From Nocardia iowensis (lineage in GTDB: Bacteria > Actinomycetota > Actinomycetes > Mycobacteriales > Mycobacteriaceae), in assembly GCF_019222765.1 (NCBI RefSeq), contig NZ_CP078145.1:6572001-6636000 (forward strand): 64,000 nucleotides of DNA, given 5' to 3'. Position numbers and translations under genes: made by a program. Below are positions 1-8,668 of the stretch, in pieces. Within the stretch, counting starts at the first letter, position 1. Each line of letters opens with the position of its first letter. The notes under the pieces are model-generated. The model was not told the DNA's origin, made no database searches, and saw nothing but the letters and a program-made list of their open reading frames with translations.

Positions 1-1
1 C

Positions 2-1444
2 CTGCTCGCCGCGTTGACCATCATCTTCGTCTTCGCGGTGGTCACGCTGCAGCCGATGGCCATCTTCGCGAAGTCGAACAACCCAGGGGTGCCGGACAGT
101 TCGGCACTCGACGGCAACGGCGTCACCGGCATCGTGATGGTCTCGCTGCTGGTATGTCTCATCCCGACCACCATCGGCGCGCTGCTGTCGGCCATCGGCA
201 TCGCGGGCATGGACCGGCTGGTGCAGCGCAATGTGCTTGCCATGTCCGGTCGCGCGGTCGAGGCCGCGGGCGATGTGAATACGCTGCTGCTCGACAAGAC
301 CGGCACCATCACCCTCGGCAATCGGCAGGCCTCGGAATTCGTTCCGGTGCCGGGTATTTCGGACGACGAGTTGGCCGATGCGGCGCAGCTGTCCAGCCTT
401 GCCGACGAGACGCCGGAAGGCCGCTCCATCGTGGTCTACGCCAAGCAGGAGTTCAACAAGCGCGAGCGCACGCCGGGTGAGCTCACCGGCGCGACCTGGG
501 TGGAATTCACCGCGCAGACCCGGATGTCGGGCGTCGACCTGGCCGACGGGCACCAGCTGCGCAAGGGCGCGGCCAGCGCGGTCACCGATTGGGTGCGTAT
601 GCAGGGCGGCATCGTGCCCGACGCGGTCGGCGTGATCGTCGACGGCGTCTCCGCCTCCGGTGGCACGCCGCTGGTGGTCGGCGAGGTCAACGACGGCACC
701 GCCAGGGTGCTCGGCGTCATCCACCTCAAGGACGTCGTCAAGCAGGGCATGCGCGAGCGGTTCGACGAGATGCGCCGGATGGGCATCCGCACCGTGATGA
801 TCACCGGCGACAATCCGTTGACCGCCAAGGCGATTGCCGATGAGGCCGGGGTCGACGACTTCCTCGCCGAGGCGACGCCGGAGGACAAGCTGGCGCTGAT
901 CAAGCAGGAGCAGGACGGCGGCAGGCTGGTCGCGATGACCGGCGACGGCACCAATGACGCTCCGGCGCTTGCCCAGGCCGACGTCGGTGTCGCCATGAAC
1001 ACCGGCACCTCGGCGGCCAAAGAAGCGGGCAATATGGTCGATCTGGATTCCGATCCGACCAAGCTCATCGAGATCGTGGAGATCGGCAAGCAGCTGTTGA
1101 TCACCCGCGGTGCGCTGACCACGTTTTCGATCGCCAACGACATCGCCAAGTACTTCGCGATCATTCCCGCGTTGTTCGTCGCGGTGTTTCCCGGCCTCGA
1201 CCTGCTCAACATCATGCGGCTGGCCAGCCCGCAGTCGGCGATCCTTTCCGCGGTGATCTTCAACGCAATCGTCATCGTCGCGCTGATCCCGCTCGCCCTG
1301 CGCGGCGTGAACTACCGGCCGTCCAACGCGTCGAAGTTGTTGAGCCGCAACCTGACGGTCTACGGCCTCGGCGGCATCATCGCGCCGTTCATCGGCATCA
1401 AGCTCATCGACCTAGTCGTCCAACTCCTCCCCGGGATGTCCTGA
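2..1444 (+). CDS. kdpB: Potassium-transporting P-type ATPase subunit B, 5' truncated
   Basis: C-terminal part (about 480 residues) of the catalytic subunit of the Kdp K+ pump; the 5' end lies outside the window, so the open frame runs in from the edge. The fragment has the P-type ATPase phosphorylation motif DKTGTITLG near residue 95, the hinge motif [10 protein letters not shown] near residue 310 and a hydrophobic C-terminal membrane region. ATP hydrolysis by KdpB drives K+ uptake through KdpA with KdpC as partner at the cytoplasmic membrane. kdpC follows after a single base, so the two are co-transcribed. No frameshift seen in the visible part. Confidence 0.97.
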   Translation: MLAALTIIFVFAVVTLQPMAIFAKSNNPGVPDSSALDGNGVTGIVMVSLLVCLIPTTIGALLSAIGIAGMDRLVQRNVLAMSGRAVEAAGDVNTLLLDKTGTITLGNRQASEFVPVPGISDDELADAAQLSSLADETPEGRSIVVYAKQEFNKRERTPGELTGATWVEFTAQTRMSGVDLADGHQLRKGAASAVTDWVRMQGGIVPDAVGVIVDGVSASGGTPLVVGEVNDGTARVLGVIHLKDVVKQGMRERFDEMRRMGIRTVMITGDNPLTAKAIADEAGVDDFLAEATPEDKLALIKQEQDGGRLVAMTGDGTNDAPALAQADVGVAMNTGTSAAKEAGNMVDLDSDPTKLIEIVEIGKQLLITRGALTTFSIANDIAKYFAIIPALFVAVFPGLDLLNIMRLASPQSAILSAVIFNAIVIVALIPLALRGVNYRPSNASKLLSRNLTVYGLGGIIAPFIGIKLIDLVVQLLPGMS

Positions 1445-1445
1445 T

Positions 1446-2318
1446 ATGCGCTTTTCAACCTGGATCCGGCAGCACCTGGCCGCGTTGCGTGCGCTGCTCG
1501 TGCTCACCGTGATCACCGGAATCGTCTATCCCGTCGCGGTTTTCGCGGTGGCGCAGCTGCCGGGGCTGCACGACAGGTCGAACGGGTCGCTGATCGAGGT
1601 CGACGGCACGGTCGTCGGCTCCCGGCTGATCGGCCAGTCGTTCACCGATCCCGACGGCAAGGCGCTGGTGCAGTACTTCCAGAGCCGCCCGTCCATGGCG
1701 GGCACGAACGGCTACGACCCGATGTCCACCTCGGCGTCCAACCTGGGTCCGGAGAGCATCGTCGACGCGCCGGACACACCGAGCCTGCTCACCACTGTCT
1801 GCACCCGCAGCAAGGAGGTCGGCGACCGTGAGGGGGTCGACGGCAGCCGTCCGTTCTGCACTGAAAATGGTGTGGGAGCGGTACTTTCGGTGATCGGCCC
1901 GCGCGACGCCGACGGTGAGGTCTCGCACCCGACGCAGGTCGTCAGCGTCAACGAGGCGTGCCCGGCGACGCCGTTCCTGTCCACCTACAAGGGTGTGCGG
2001 GTCGAGTGCGCCAAAGCTGGCGAAGACTACTCCGTCGGCCGGATCGTCCCGATCTTCGGCGACGCCTCGGTCGACACACCGGTGCCATCGGACGCCGTCA
2101 CCGCGAGCGGCAGCGGGCTGGATCCGCACATCTCCCCGGCTTACGCCGCCCTTCAAGTCGCGCGAATCGCCAAGGTCCGCAACATCTCCGAGGACCAGGT
2201 GCGTGCGCTGATCGACGCCAACACCAGCGGCCGCACGCTGGGCTTCCTCGGTGAACCCCGAGTCAACGTCGTCGAACTGAACCTCGACCTCGACCGCCGC
2301 TACCCGTTCCGCGGCTGA
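1446..2318 (+). CDS. kdpC: Potassium-transporting ATPase subunit C
   Basis: 290 residues; a single N-terminal membrane helix (about residues 15-38) is followed by a periplasmic-side domain. The C-terminal third, with the block reading SGSGLDPHISPAYA, is the most conserved part of KdpC. At 290 residues it is clearly longer than the roughly 190-residue enterobacterial protein; the extra length lies in the middle. KdpC stabilises the KdpFABC complex and is needed for high-affinity K+ transport. The ATG is one base after the kdpB stop, implying translational coupling. A strong hairpin follows the gene and ends the operon. Confidence 0.96.
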   Translation: MRFSTWIRQHLAALRALLVLTVITGIVYPVAVFAVAQLPGLHDRSNGSLIEVDGTVVGSRLIGQSFTDPDGKALVQYFQSRPSMAGTNGYDPMSTSASNLGPESIVDAPDTPSLLTTVCTRSKEVGDREGVDGSRPFCTENGVGAVLSVIGPRDADGEVSHPTQVVSVNEACPATPFLSTYKGVRVECAKAGEDYSVGRIVPIFGDASVDTPVPSDAVTASGSGLDPHISPAYAALQVARIAKVRNISEDQVRALIDANTSGRTLGFLGEPRVNVVELNLDLDRRYPFRG

Positions 2319-2331
2319 CGTTCTGCACCCA

Positions 2332-2364
2332 CGAGGGCCGGTGACATCACGTCACCGGTCCTCG
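2332..2364. terminator. Bidirectional terminator between kdpC and the VOC gene
   Basis: 14-bp stem (one G-T pair) with a 5-nt loop; the core arms are CCGGTGAC and GTCACCGG. It sits between two convergent genes and includes the stop codon of the minus-strand VOC gene. There is no long T-tract, as is usual in this GC-rich group. Confidence 0.7.
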
Positions 2365-2762
2365 TCGCGTTCCTCCGGCCGAGGCCCCAAGGGCAGCAAT
2401 GGAAGGTGCGTCGTCAGACAGAACGGATGCCCAGCAGGATCGAGCAATACCCGCCACCGATCCGGCCCCGGCTGCACCTCGGCCCGTCGCGCACCCACCC
2501 GAATGGCCTCCGCCTCACCCGCATCCAGATCGTCCACCACCAGATCGAGATGCATGTGATTAGGCGTCGCACCGCCCGGCCAGGTCGGTGGCTCATACCC
2601 CGGAACCCGAAGGGCACACAGCGCACCACGTTCGGTCTGGACCACCGCGACTTCCTCAGTGCGGTGCACGATTTCACCCCCGAGCAACTCAGCCCAGAAC
2701 GCCGCCAATGCCTCCTGGTCCGCGCAATGCAGCGTGATCAAACTCAACCGCGCGATAGTCAC
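2352..2762 (-). CDS. VOC-superfamily (glyoxalase/bleomycin-resistance fold) protein
   Basis: 136 residues with the paired beta-alpha-beta-beta-beta arrangement of the vicinal-oxygen-chelate fold: an N-terminal half opening LSLITLHCADQEALAAFWAE and a second half with the HMHLDLVVDD strand followed by DPAGHPFCLT. Family members bind a metal and act as glyoxalases, dioxygenases or drug-binding proteins; the substrate cannot be told from sequence. It stands alone, convergent with kdpC. The ATG start is chosen because the conserved first strand begins immediately after it. Confidence 0.85.
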   Translation of the reverse strand: MTIARLSLITLHCADQEALAAFWAELLGGEIVHRTEEVAVVQTERGALCALRVPGYEPPTWPGGATPNHMHLDLVVDDLDAGEAEAIRVGARRAEVQPGPDRWRVLLDPAGHPFCLTTHLPLLPLGPRPEERDEDR

Positions 2763-2985
2763 GTCCCAATCGTACGACCGCGCCCCGCGACGGTGATCGA
2801 TCTTCCGGCATCACGACACCCACTCGGTCAGCCATCCGAACGGCGCGCGGCTACGAATTACCGAAGAGAGCGACGGCCAGTCGTGCGGGACCGCACGGTA
2901 AGCCTGTCCGCACTCTCATCGCCCGACCCAACTGCCGCCATGGCAGCACCGGTACCCCAGTGTGACCAATGGAGGAACGAAATCC

Positions 2986-3216
2986 ATGAAGCGGATAGTG
3001 ACGAACACCGTGCTGGCAAGCGCGATCACGCTCGCCCCGTTGACCGCGACCGCCCAGGCGACAGCCGAACCCGCCCTCCCCCTCGACCCCGCCGCCACGG
3101 CCACCGACGCGCCCCCCGCAACCGGCACAGGCTCCGCAACAACCATGGCCAACACCTTGTCCAGCTTGTCCGGCGGCAACACCCCCGCAGCACCCGCCAT
3201 CCAGACCCGCCCTTAG
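2986..3216 (+). CDS. Small exported protein, unknown function
   Basis: 76 residues starting at MKRIVTN, preceded by GGAGGA about 9 nt upstream; an ATG 24 nt earlier is in frame but has no ribosome site. A signal peptide (KR, then a hydrophobic stretch to about residue 27, ending TATA before Glu-Pro) leads into a short mature chain rich in Ala, Pro and Thr with no recognised domain. Probably secreted or wall-associated. No partner genes are visible nearby. Confidence 0.65.
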   Translation: MKRIVTNTVLASAITLAPLTATAQATAEPALPLDPAATATDAPPATGTGSATTMANTLSSLSGGNTPAAPAIQTRP

Positions 3217-3414
3217 CAACTCATCCGGAATCGAGCCGCGGGTGGCACACCACGGAGAGGTCGTCCCGACCCTCACCACCACCATGTGCCACTCGTCAAA
3301 CGGCAAGCGCAGCCGTCGTTCACCAATGGGACACTGCGGTGAGAAAGCGCGAGTAGCGCCCCAATGATGTCCCGTTCGATCAGCGCTGCTGACAGATATC
3401 CGAGATTCTGCGCC

Positions 3415-3825
3415 TCAGACAGGTGCAACCAGGGCCTTGATTTGGTCAACCGTTGCGCGGAGCTCCTCGAGCTCCTCATTCTTGTCGGTGGCAAGTTCCG
3501 CGTCTGACGCCGCCACCTCCTTGATCGCCGCACGCAGATCGTCCACCGCGTGCTCGGTGTCTCCCTTAGCCGCAGCGATGACGTTTCCTATCGACGAGCT
3601 GCGGCGGTACACCAGGGCCCAATCGTTGTGCGAGTGCGACAAACCGGGTGCAGCCAGCCCAACGCGGTCGAGATTGTGCTTGACCTGGCCAATAGGGCCG
3701 GGGGCGAGACGACCCGCCTGTACGAGGTCGCGCAGCTCGCCCATCCGAACCGATAAGAGTCCACCGGCCTCGTCCACACGTTCAGCCAACCTCTCGAAAT
3801 TCGTCCGGATTTCCAAAGCAGACAT
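3415..3825 (-). CDS. Hypothetical helical protein
   Basis: 136 residues starting at MSALEIRTNF; AGGGAG lies 5 nt before this ATG, which decides it over an ATG 18 nt upstream. The chain is predicted largely alpha-helical, with an acidic, lysine-containing C-terminal segment resembling a short coiled coil (about residues 95-130). No signal peptide, no cysteines, no recognised family. The DNA directly upstream is noticeably AT-richer than the surroundings, which hints at horizontal acquisition, but there are no mobility genes. Confidence 0.6.
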   Translation of the reverse strand: MSALEIRTNFERLAERVDEAGGLLSVRMGELRDLVQAGRLAPGPIGQVKHNLDRVGLAAPGLSHSHNDWALVYRRSSSIGNVIAAAKGDTEHAVDDLRAAIKEVAASDAELATDKNEELEELRATVDQIKALVAPV

Positions 3826-4364
3826 TTTCACTCCCTGTTTCAAAACTAAAATTGACTCCCTATCGAAGAAGTCGTTAGTACAGACGAATGTGTTTCGTTT
3901 CAGCTATGAGTCATCTGGCGAGCCGTAGTGCACCAAGGCGCCCAACTTCGGCTTCTTTGTCCGGTTGAAACTGACCGAAGTGCCCTGACTCCGGGCCACG
4001 GCAACGTCGGTCGTGTAATGGCGATTATTGTGCTGCAACTAGCTCGTCATCCTGGCAGCCGCACAGACTACTGCCGAAACAAGCGTGTCCCTGGAACCCA
4101 CTATGAGCACACCGCCGGTGCGCAGCCGATCGATGATGCGGGCACAGGCTCGTCAGCGGCCTTGACCAAGGTCCCGTCCAGCGCGCCCGGTAGTCGTAGG
4201 CGCCACTCCAACTCCACCCCAACGGCCCACTAAATCGACCCCGCCCGGCTCTCACCCACCGAGCCCGGGCGCCGTCCCTGAATCCGTCGACTCAACTTCC
4301 GAAAGATGCTTGGTGAGTTTGGCGACCGTCAGCGGCTGGCATGGAAGTTCGATGGTCAAGACGT
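3826..4364. other. Gene-poor region, partly AT-rich, possible decayed coding DNA
   Basis: About 540 bases with no convincing gene. The first 100 bases upstream of the 3415-3825 gene are AT-rich for this genome and probably hold its promoter. Between about 4030 and 4220 the minus strand carries short protein-like stretches scattered over different frames and broken by stops, as expected of a degraded gene, but I could not assign a family. No inverted repeats of an insertion sequence were found. Confidence 0.4.
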
Positions 4365-4712
4365 TCAGCGCTTGCCGCCTAGCCAGGTCGGCAGGTTGGC
4401 CAGTCGGCCTGAACGCGGGGCGTCGGATTCGCCTTCTATCTGGACATCGTTCCAGAACGCTACGTGGTTCTTGATTTTTCGCGCGAGCGGGCTCGGCCTC
4501 GGGTAGTACCAGGCTGCGTCCGAGTTCTTCTCGTCGTTCACGACCACGGTGTAGTAGTGCGCGACGCCCTTCCACGGGCATACCGACGTGGTGGGGCTTT
4601 CGGTGAAGAACTCGCGGTTCAGCGAATCCGGGGGGAAGTAGTGGTTGCCCTCGACCCGGACCGTACGCGGCGTCTCGGCCAGTATTGCACCGTTCCAGAC
4701 TGCGCGAATCAT
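4365..4712 (-). CDS. DUF427 domain-containing protein
   Basis: 115 residues covering a full DUF427 domain: N-terminal strand IRAVWNGAILAET, the middle segment GNHYFPPDSLNREFF, the conserved SVCPWKGVAHYY turn and the WYYPRPSPLA strand. Such small beta-rich proteins are very common in actinobacteria, single-copy or fused; their biochemical role is not settled. The start ATG is followed at once by conserved sequence and preceded by GAGG. A second minus-strand gene starts just upstream (4950) and may be co-transcribed. Confidence 0.88.
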   Translation of the reverse strand: MIRAVWNGAILAETPRTVRVEGNHYFPPDSLNREFFTESPTTSVCPWKGVAHYYTVVVNDEKNSDAAWYYPRPSPLARKIKNHVAFWNDVQIEGESDAPRSGRLANLPTWLGGKR

Positions 4713-4764
4713 GGTGACCTCCTCGGCAGTAGTGGTCAGACTACTGCCGGGAAAGCCGGTGTCG

Positions 4765-4950
4765 TCAACTGGCTTCGGCGTGACCGAAGCAGTAGGCCGA
4801 GGCCGCCAGGTATTGGCAGCAGTCGGGGCCGTGACCCGCGTGGGTGCTGCGGATGAATTGGGCGAGGTCCATGTCCAGATCCATGGGCTCGATCGTGCAG
4901 TCGCGGTGCTGTGAGCTCCACAGGTCCCGCATGTCCAGCGACGTCTGCAT
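4765..4950 (-). CDS. Small cysteine-containing protein, unknown function
   Basis: 61 residues from MQTSLDMRD; GGAGGT sits about 6 nt before the ATG, so this start is preferred over one 42 nt upstream. The C-terminal half contains HAGHGPDCCQYLAAS and a further Cys (YCFG), a spacing that could bind a metal, but no known family is recognised. Short actinobacterial proteins of this look are usually uncharacterised. It precedes the DUF427 gene on the same strand with a 52-nt gap, so a two-gene operon is plausible. Confidence 0.55.
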   Translation of the reverse strand: MQTSLDMRDLWSSQHRDCTIEPMDLDMDLAQFIRSTHAGHGPDCCQYLAASAYCFGHAEAS

Positions 4951-5048
4951 CGTGCACCTCCAGCTGTCTTTCGATCCGAAGAGCATGCCCAAAGTGCTTA
5001 TGCTGGAGGAGTACCCGATTCTGGATTATTCATACCAAGATCGCATAT

Positions 5049-7187
5049 TCATCGGGTGACCAGTTGCCAGTCGTCCGGTAGCCGGGCGGCGGTAACCTGA
5101 GCACCTTCCACCTCCAGGTCGACGGTAATCGGCCCAAGGCGCAACGCGGACAACGTGATTCGGCCCCATTGCGGCGGCACCACCGGACACACGGTGATGG
5201 TCCGGTTGGGCACGTCGGGGTCGAGGCCGAGGAACGAGCGCACCAGCAGCAGCGGGGCGGCGCTCGCCCATGCCTGTGGTGAACAGGATGTGGGGTACGG
5301 CACCGGCGTCGCGAACCGCGCACGCGGGAAGCCGCAGAACAACTCCGGTAGTCTGCCGTCGAAAGCCGATGCGGCGTCGAGCAATCCGGTCGCCAGTCGA
5401 CTCGCGAGATCGACCGCGCCCGGCACGTGACGGTAGCGCAGCAGACCGGCCACCGCGATGGCCGTGTCATGCGGCCATACCGAACCGCAGTGGTAGCTCA
5501 TCGGGTTGTAGGCGCCCATCTTCGAGGAAAGGGTGCGCAGCCCGAAGCCGCTGTCCATCGCCGGGCTCGACAGATGCTGCACGAGCTCGGCGGCGTGCTC
5601 GTCAGTGGCAATCCCGGACCAAAGACAGTGCGCCGCATTGCTTGTCAGCGCGTCGACACGACGCTTGCCGCGATCGAGGGCGATGGCGTACCACCCCTGC
5701 TCCGGCAGCCAGAACTGCTCGGCGAACTTGCCGCGCAACTCGGCGGCTTGATCGCGCAGCGCCACGGCCATGCCGGGATCGTCGAACGCCTCGGCGAGCT
5801 CGGCGCGGGCGAGCAGGGCGGAATACACATAACCCTGGACCTCGCACAGTGCGATGGGCGCCTCGGCAATGTGGCCCTGCCGGTCGTTGACGCCGTCGAA
5901 GCTGTCCTTCCAGCCCTGGTTGACCAGGCCGCGGTCGGTGGCGCGCCGGTACTCGACGAACCCGTCGCCGTCGCGGTCGCCATAGTCTTCGATCCAATTC
6001 AGTGCCGCGTCGGCGGCAGGCAGCAGATCCCTGATCGCTTCCGGATCCGCGCCCCAGCGGTGGCATTGAGCCAGCAGCATCACGAAAAGCGGTGTGGCGT
6101 CGACGGTTCCGTAATAGATGTTGCCGCCGAGCACCAGGCCGCCCGCGGGACCACGGCGCATCTCGTGCATGATCCGCCCCGGTTCCTCTTCGGTCAGCGG
6201 ATTCACCGACTGCCCTTGCAGTTCGGCCAGCTGCTGCAGCGTGCCGAGGGCCAGGTCGACCTCCAGCGGCAGGGCCATCCAGGCGGTCAGCAGGCTGTCG
6301 CGGCCGAACAGGGTCATGAACCACGGCGCGCCCGCGGCCACGAACGGTCTGCTCTCCTCGGAGTCGTCGTGGATCTGCAAGGCGCCCAGGTCGCTTTCGG
6401 TGCGGCGCAACACCTGGGTGAGTTCCGGGTGGGACGCGGCGATGTCGGTCGCGGTGTGCCGCCAAGCGGCGATCTTGCGACCGGGTGCGCTGACGCCGTA
6501 GTGCTCACCGGGGGCCAGTGGCGCCTGGAACCGCTGGTTGCCGAGAGTGGGCTGGGCGGTGATTTCGGTCTGCCAGCTCGCGCCGACGGGGACGACGACC
6601 CGCCACAGCAACGTGCCCGGCAACACCGACGGCTCCACGGTCGCGGAGACCGAGAGCCCGCGCATGCGGTCGGCCCGGTCGTGGAACAGCAGCTCTCCCT
6701 CGGCCACGGTCACCTCGGCCCGACTGTGTCCGGCACGCCCCTCCTTCACCGCGAACAGGTCGACAAAATCGGCGTCGACATGCAACTCGAGGGTGACGGC
6801 GGTGGGCTCGCGGCCCATGTTCTCCAGTGTGAGGACCTCGTGCATACCGTCGGCGATGACCCGCTCCCGCACCACGAGCAAGGTGCTGTCGGCCAGGCCT
6901 GCCGTCGGCGGTCTTCGCAACACGAACCGGGCCGCGAAGGCCTCCGGACTCAACACCGAAAGCGGCTCGGGCAGATGGCCGTCCACCAGCAGCTCCCAGC
7001 GGGAAACCACGCGAGCGTCCCGGAAGAACAGCCCGTGCGGGCGGCCCGGTTCGACATCGCCGAGCCGGTTCGACAAACAGAAGGTGCCGCCTTCTACGAG
7101 CGTTACCGAGCCCGCTCCACCGAAACCCGTCGGCTCACCGGAGTTCAGTGGAGCGGGGCTGAGAGCTGCGGTCATATCCGCCGTCAC
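5049..7187 (-). CDS. Amylo-alpha-1,6-glucosidase / glycogen-debranching-type glycoside hydrolase
   Basis: 712 residues. The N-terminal half (to about 280) is the beta-sandwich typical of these enzymes (SVTLVEGGTFCLSNRLGD, then GLFFRDARVVSRWEL); the C-terminal half is an (alpha/alpha)6 barrel with FGRDSLLTAW, the acidic NWIEDYGDRDGDG segment and YHCGSVWPHDTA. Such enzymes cleave alpha-1,6 or other alpha-glucosidic bonds in glycogen-like or trehalose-containing glycans in the cytoplasm. The GTG at 7187 is chosen because it overlaps the stop of the upstream glycosyltransferase as GTGA; an ATG at 7175 is the alternative. Clearly co-translated with that glycosyltransferase, so the two probably act on one glycan. 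Confidence 0.9.
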   Translation of the reverse strand: MTADMTAALSPAPLNSGEPTGFGGAGSVTLVEGGTFCLSNRLGDVEPGRPHGLFFRDARVVSRWELLVDGHLPEPLSVLSPEAFAARFVLRRPPTAGLADSTLLVVRERVIADGMHEVLTLENMGREPTAVTLELHVDADFVDLFAVKEGRAGHSRAEVTVAEGELLFHDRADRMRGLSVSATVEPSVLPGTLLWRVVVPVGASWQTEITAQPTLGNQRFQAPLAPGEHYGVSAPGRKIAAWRHTATDIAASHPELTQVLRRTESDLGALQIHDDSEESRPFVAAGAPWFMTLFGRDSLLTAWMALPLEVDLALGTLQQLAELQGQSVNPLTEEEPGRIMHEMRRGPAGGLVLGGNIYYGTVDATPLFVMLLAQCHRWGADPEAIRDLLPAADAALNWIEDYGDRDGDGFVEYRRATDRGLVNQGWKDSFDGVNDRQGHIAEAPIALCEVQGYVYSALLARAELAEAFDDPGMAVALRDQAAELRGKFAEQFWLPEQGWYAIALDRGKRRVDALTSNAAHCLWSGIATDEHAAELVQHLSSPAMDSGFGLRTLSSKMGAYNPMSYHCGSVWPHDTAIAVAGLLRYRHVPGAVDLASRLATGLLDAASAFDGRLPELFCGFPRARFATPVPYPTSCSPQAWASAAPLLLVRSFLGLDPDVPNRTITVCPVVPPQWGRITLSALRLGPITVDLEVEGAQVTAARLPDDWQLVTR

Positions 7188-8374
7188 GCGAGTCCGCTCG
7201 CCGCGACGGGCACCGGCACGCTTTCTTCCTTGTGCCATCGGTAGCCGGTCCGTTTCCGCGGCCGCATGAGCTTGCGGTAGACCTGCTCGTAGCCGCGCCC
7301 GAGCGTATCGGCACCGAAATTCGCCTCGACGTGCGCGCGGCACGCCGCCGGATCCATCGTCTGGACTTCGGCGATCGCGGCGGTGAGCTCGGCCGGATCG
7401 TCGCAGACGCGGCCGGTCACTCCGTCGACGATCACCTCGGATACCGCGCCGCCACGCAACGCGACCACCGGTGTGCCACACACCATGGATTCGATCATCA
7501 CCATGCCGAAGGGTTCCTCCCACCGGATCGGGAAAAGCAGACACTTCGCACCCGCCAACAGCTTCCGCTTGGCGGTGGCGTCGGCGAGTCCGAACACGTG
7601 ATCCTGGTCCGTCAACAACGGGCGTACCTGCTCTTCGAAGTATTTCAGCTCGGGCGGCTCGCTGCACTTGCCCGCGAGCACGAGTGGGATGCCTGCGGCG
7701 TGCGCGGCCTCCAACGCCAGATGCGGCGCCTTGCACTCGTTGAAGCGGCCGAGGAACAGCGCGTAGTCGTCCTTGTCGGCACGGAACGGCCACTCCTCGG
7801 GATGCAGAGCATTATGCACCCGCCCAGCCCAATTCAAATCGGGGGCCAGCGCGCGCTGCCGGTCGCTGATCGCCACGAGCGAGACGTCGTCGCCCATTTC
7901 CCGGTAGTACTCATAGCATTCGTCCTGCACGGGTCCGTGCACGGTCAGTACCGTCGGCAAGTCAAGGCCCCGATACGCCGGTGCGTTCAGCGGGCCCGCG
8001 AAGGTGTGCTCGTGCACGAGATCGATGCTGTCGGTGGCGGCGAGCTTCTCGATCGCCCTGCGCACCCGCAGCGCGTGCAGCACTTCGGGGAAGGGGGTGC
8101 CGAGGCGCTCGGGGCAGGTGCGGTCCCAGAGCGAGATGAACTTCGCCTTGGTACCCGGCTCGCCCGCGCCGAGCAGGGTCACGTCGTGGCCTCTGGCCAC
8201 CAGCGAGTCGACTAGATCGGCGACGACAGCTTCGACGCCGCCATAGGCCTTCGGCGGCACATCGAAGTACGGTGGCACAACCATCGCGATGCGGAATCGG
8301 GTACCGATGTGGTCGATGGACCGGAGATCGGTTGGTGCGTTCTGCACCCGAACCGGCATGGACAACTCGCTCAT
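7184..8374 (-). CDS. Glycosyltransferase, GT4-type
   Basis: 396 residues with a GT-B fold. The N-terminal domain has RIAMVVPPYFDVPPKAYGGVE, and the C-terminal nucleotide-sugar domain has FLGRFNECKAPHLALEAA and the EX7E-type segment around WEEPFGMVMIESMVCGTPV. Start at MSELSMPV because GGAAGGAGG lies just before it; the frame stays open 39 codons further upstream but without a ribosome site. First gene of a two-gene operon with the debranching-type hydrolase. Acceptor and donor sugars cannot be read from the sequence; glycogen, trehalose or capsular glucan metabolism is an inference from the partner. Confidence 0.92.
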   Translation of the reverse strand: MSELSMPVRVQNAPTDLRSIDHIGTRFRIAMVVPPYFDVPPKAYGGVEAVVADLVDSLVARGHDVTLLGAGEPGTKAKFISLWDRTCPERLGTPFPEVLHALRVRRAIEKLAATDSIDLVHEHTFAGPLNAPAYRGLDLPTVLTVHGPVQDECYEYYREMGDDVSLVAISDRQRALAPDLNWAGRVHNALHPEEWPFRADKDDYALFLGRFNECKAPHLALEAAHAAGIPLVLAGKCSEPPELKYFEEQVRPLLTDQDHVFGLADATAKRKLLAGAKCLLFPIRWEEPFGMVMIESMVCGTPVVALRGGAVSEVIVDGVTGRVCDDPAELTAAIAEVQTMDPAACRAHVEANFGADTLGRGYEQVYRKLMRPRKRTGYRWHKEESVPVPVAASGLA

Positions 8375-8668
8375 GACCCTCCTTCCAGGGGCACAACCGT
8401 TAGCTCTCGCATCACCCAGCGCTTCGGAGCGCAGGGCGCCGAACTGGTGGCCACCGCGGCGGAGGTGAAGCTCGGCAACACCGCCGTCCATGGGGCTTGG
8501 TTGGCCTGATCGCTGGTTGCTCGATCAGGGGGGCCGACAGTGATGTACCTCTCACTGGATATCTCAAACCAAGAAGTTGTATGCGCAACTGCTTAGCTAC
8601 CTCAGATCACCAGGTAGCAGCGGCGTTTGCCGTCCCGACGAATCGTGTCGAGTGGGCTGAACGGGCGA

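Noticed and set aside
3928..4255. Overlapping short ORFs on both strands, possible transposase remnant
   Set aside because: No ribosome site and no continuous conserved frame; noted only as possibly decayed DNA.
4252..4365. Short minus-strand frame downstream of DUF427 encoding LTIELPCQPLTVAKLTKHL
   Set aside because: Looks protein-like but has only a TTG start and about 35 codons; too weak to call.
7188..7793. 200-codon N-terminal extension of the amylo-alpha-1,6-glucosidase frame
   Set aside because: Lies inside the glycosyltransferase gene and is Arg-rich nonsense; the GTGA junction marks the real start.
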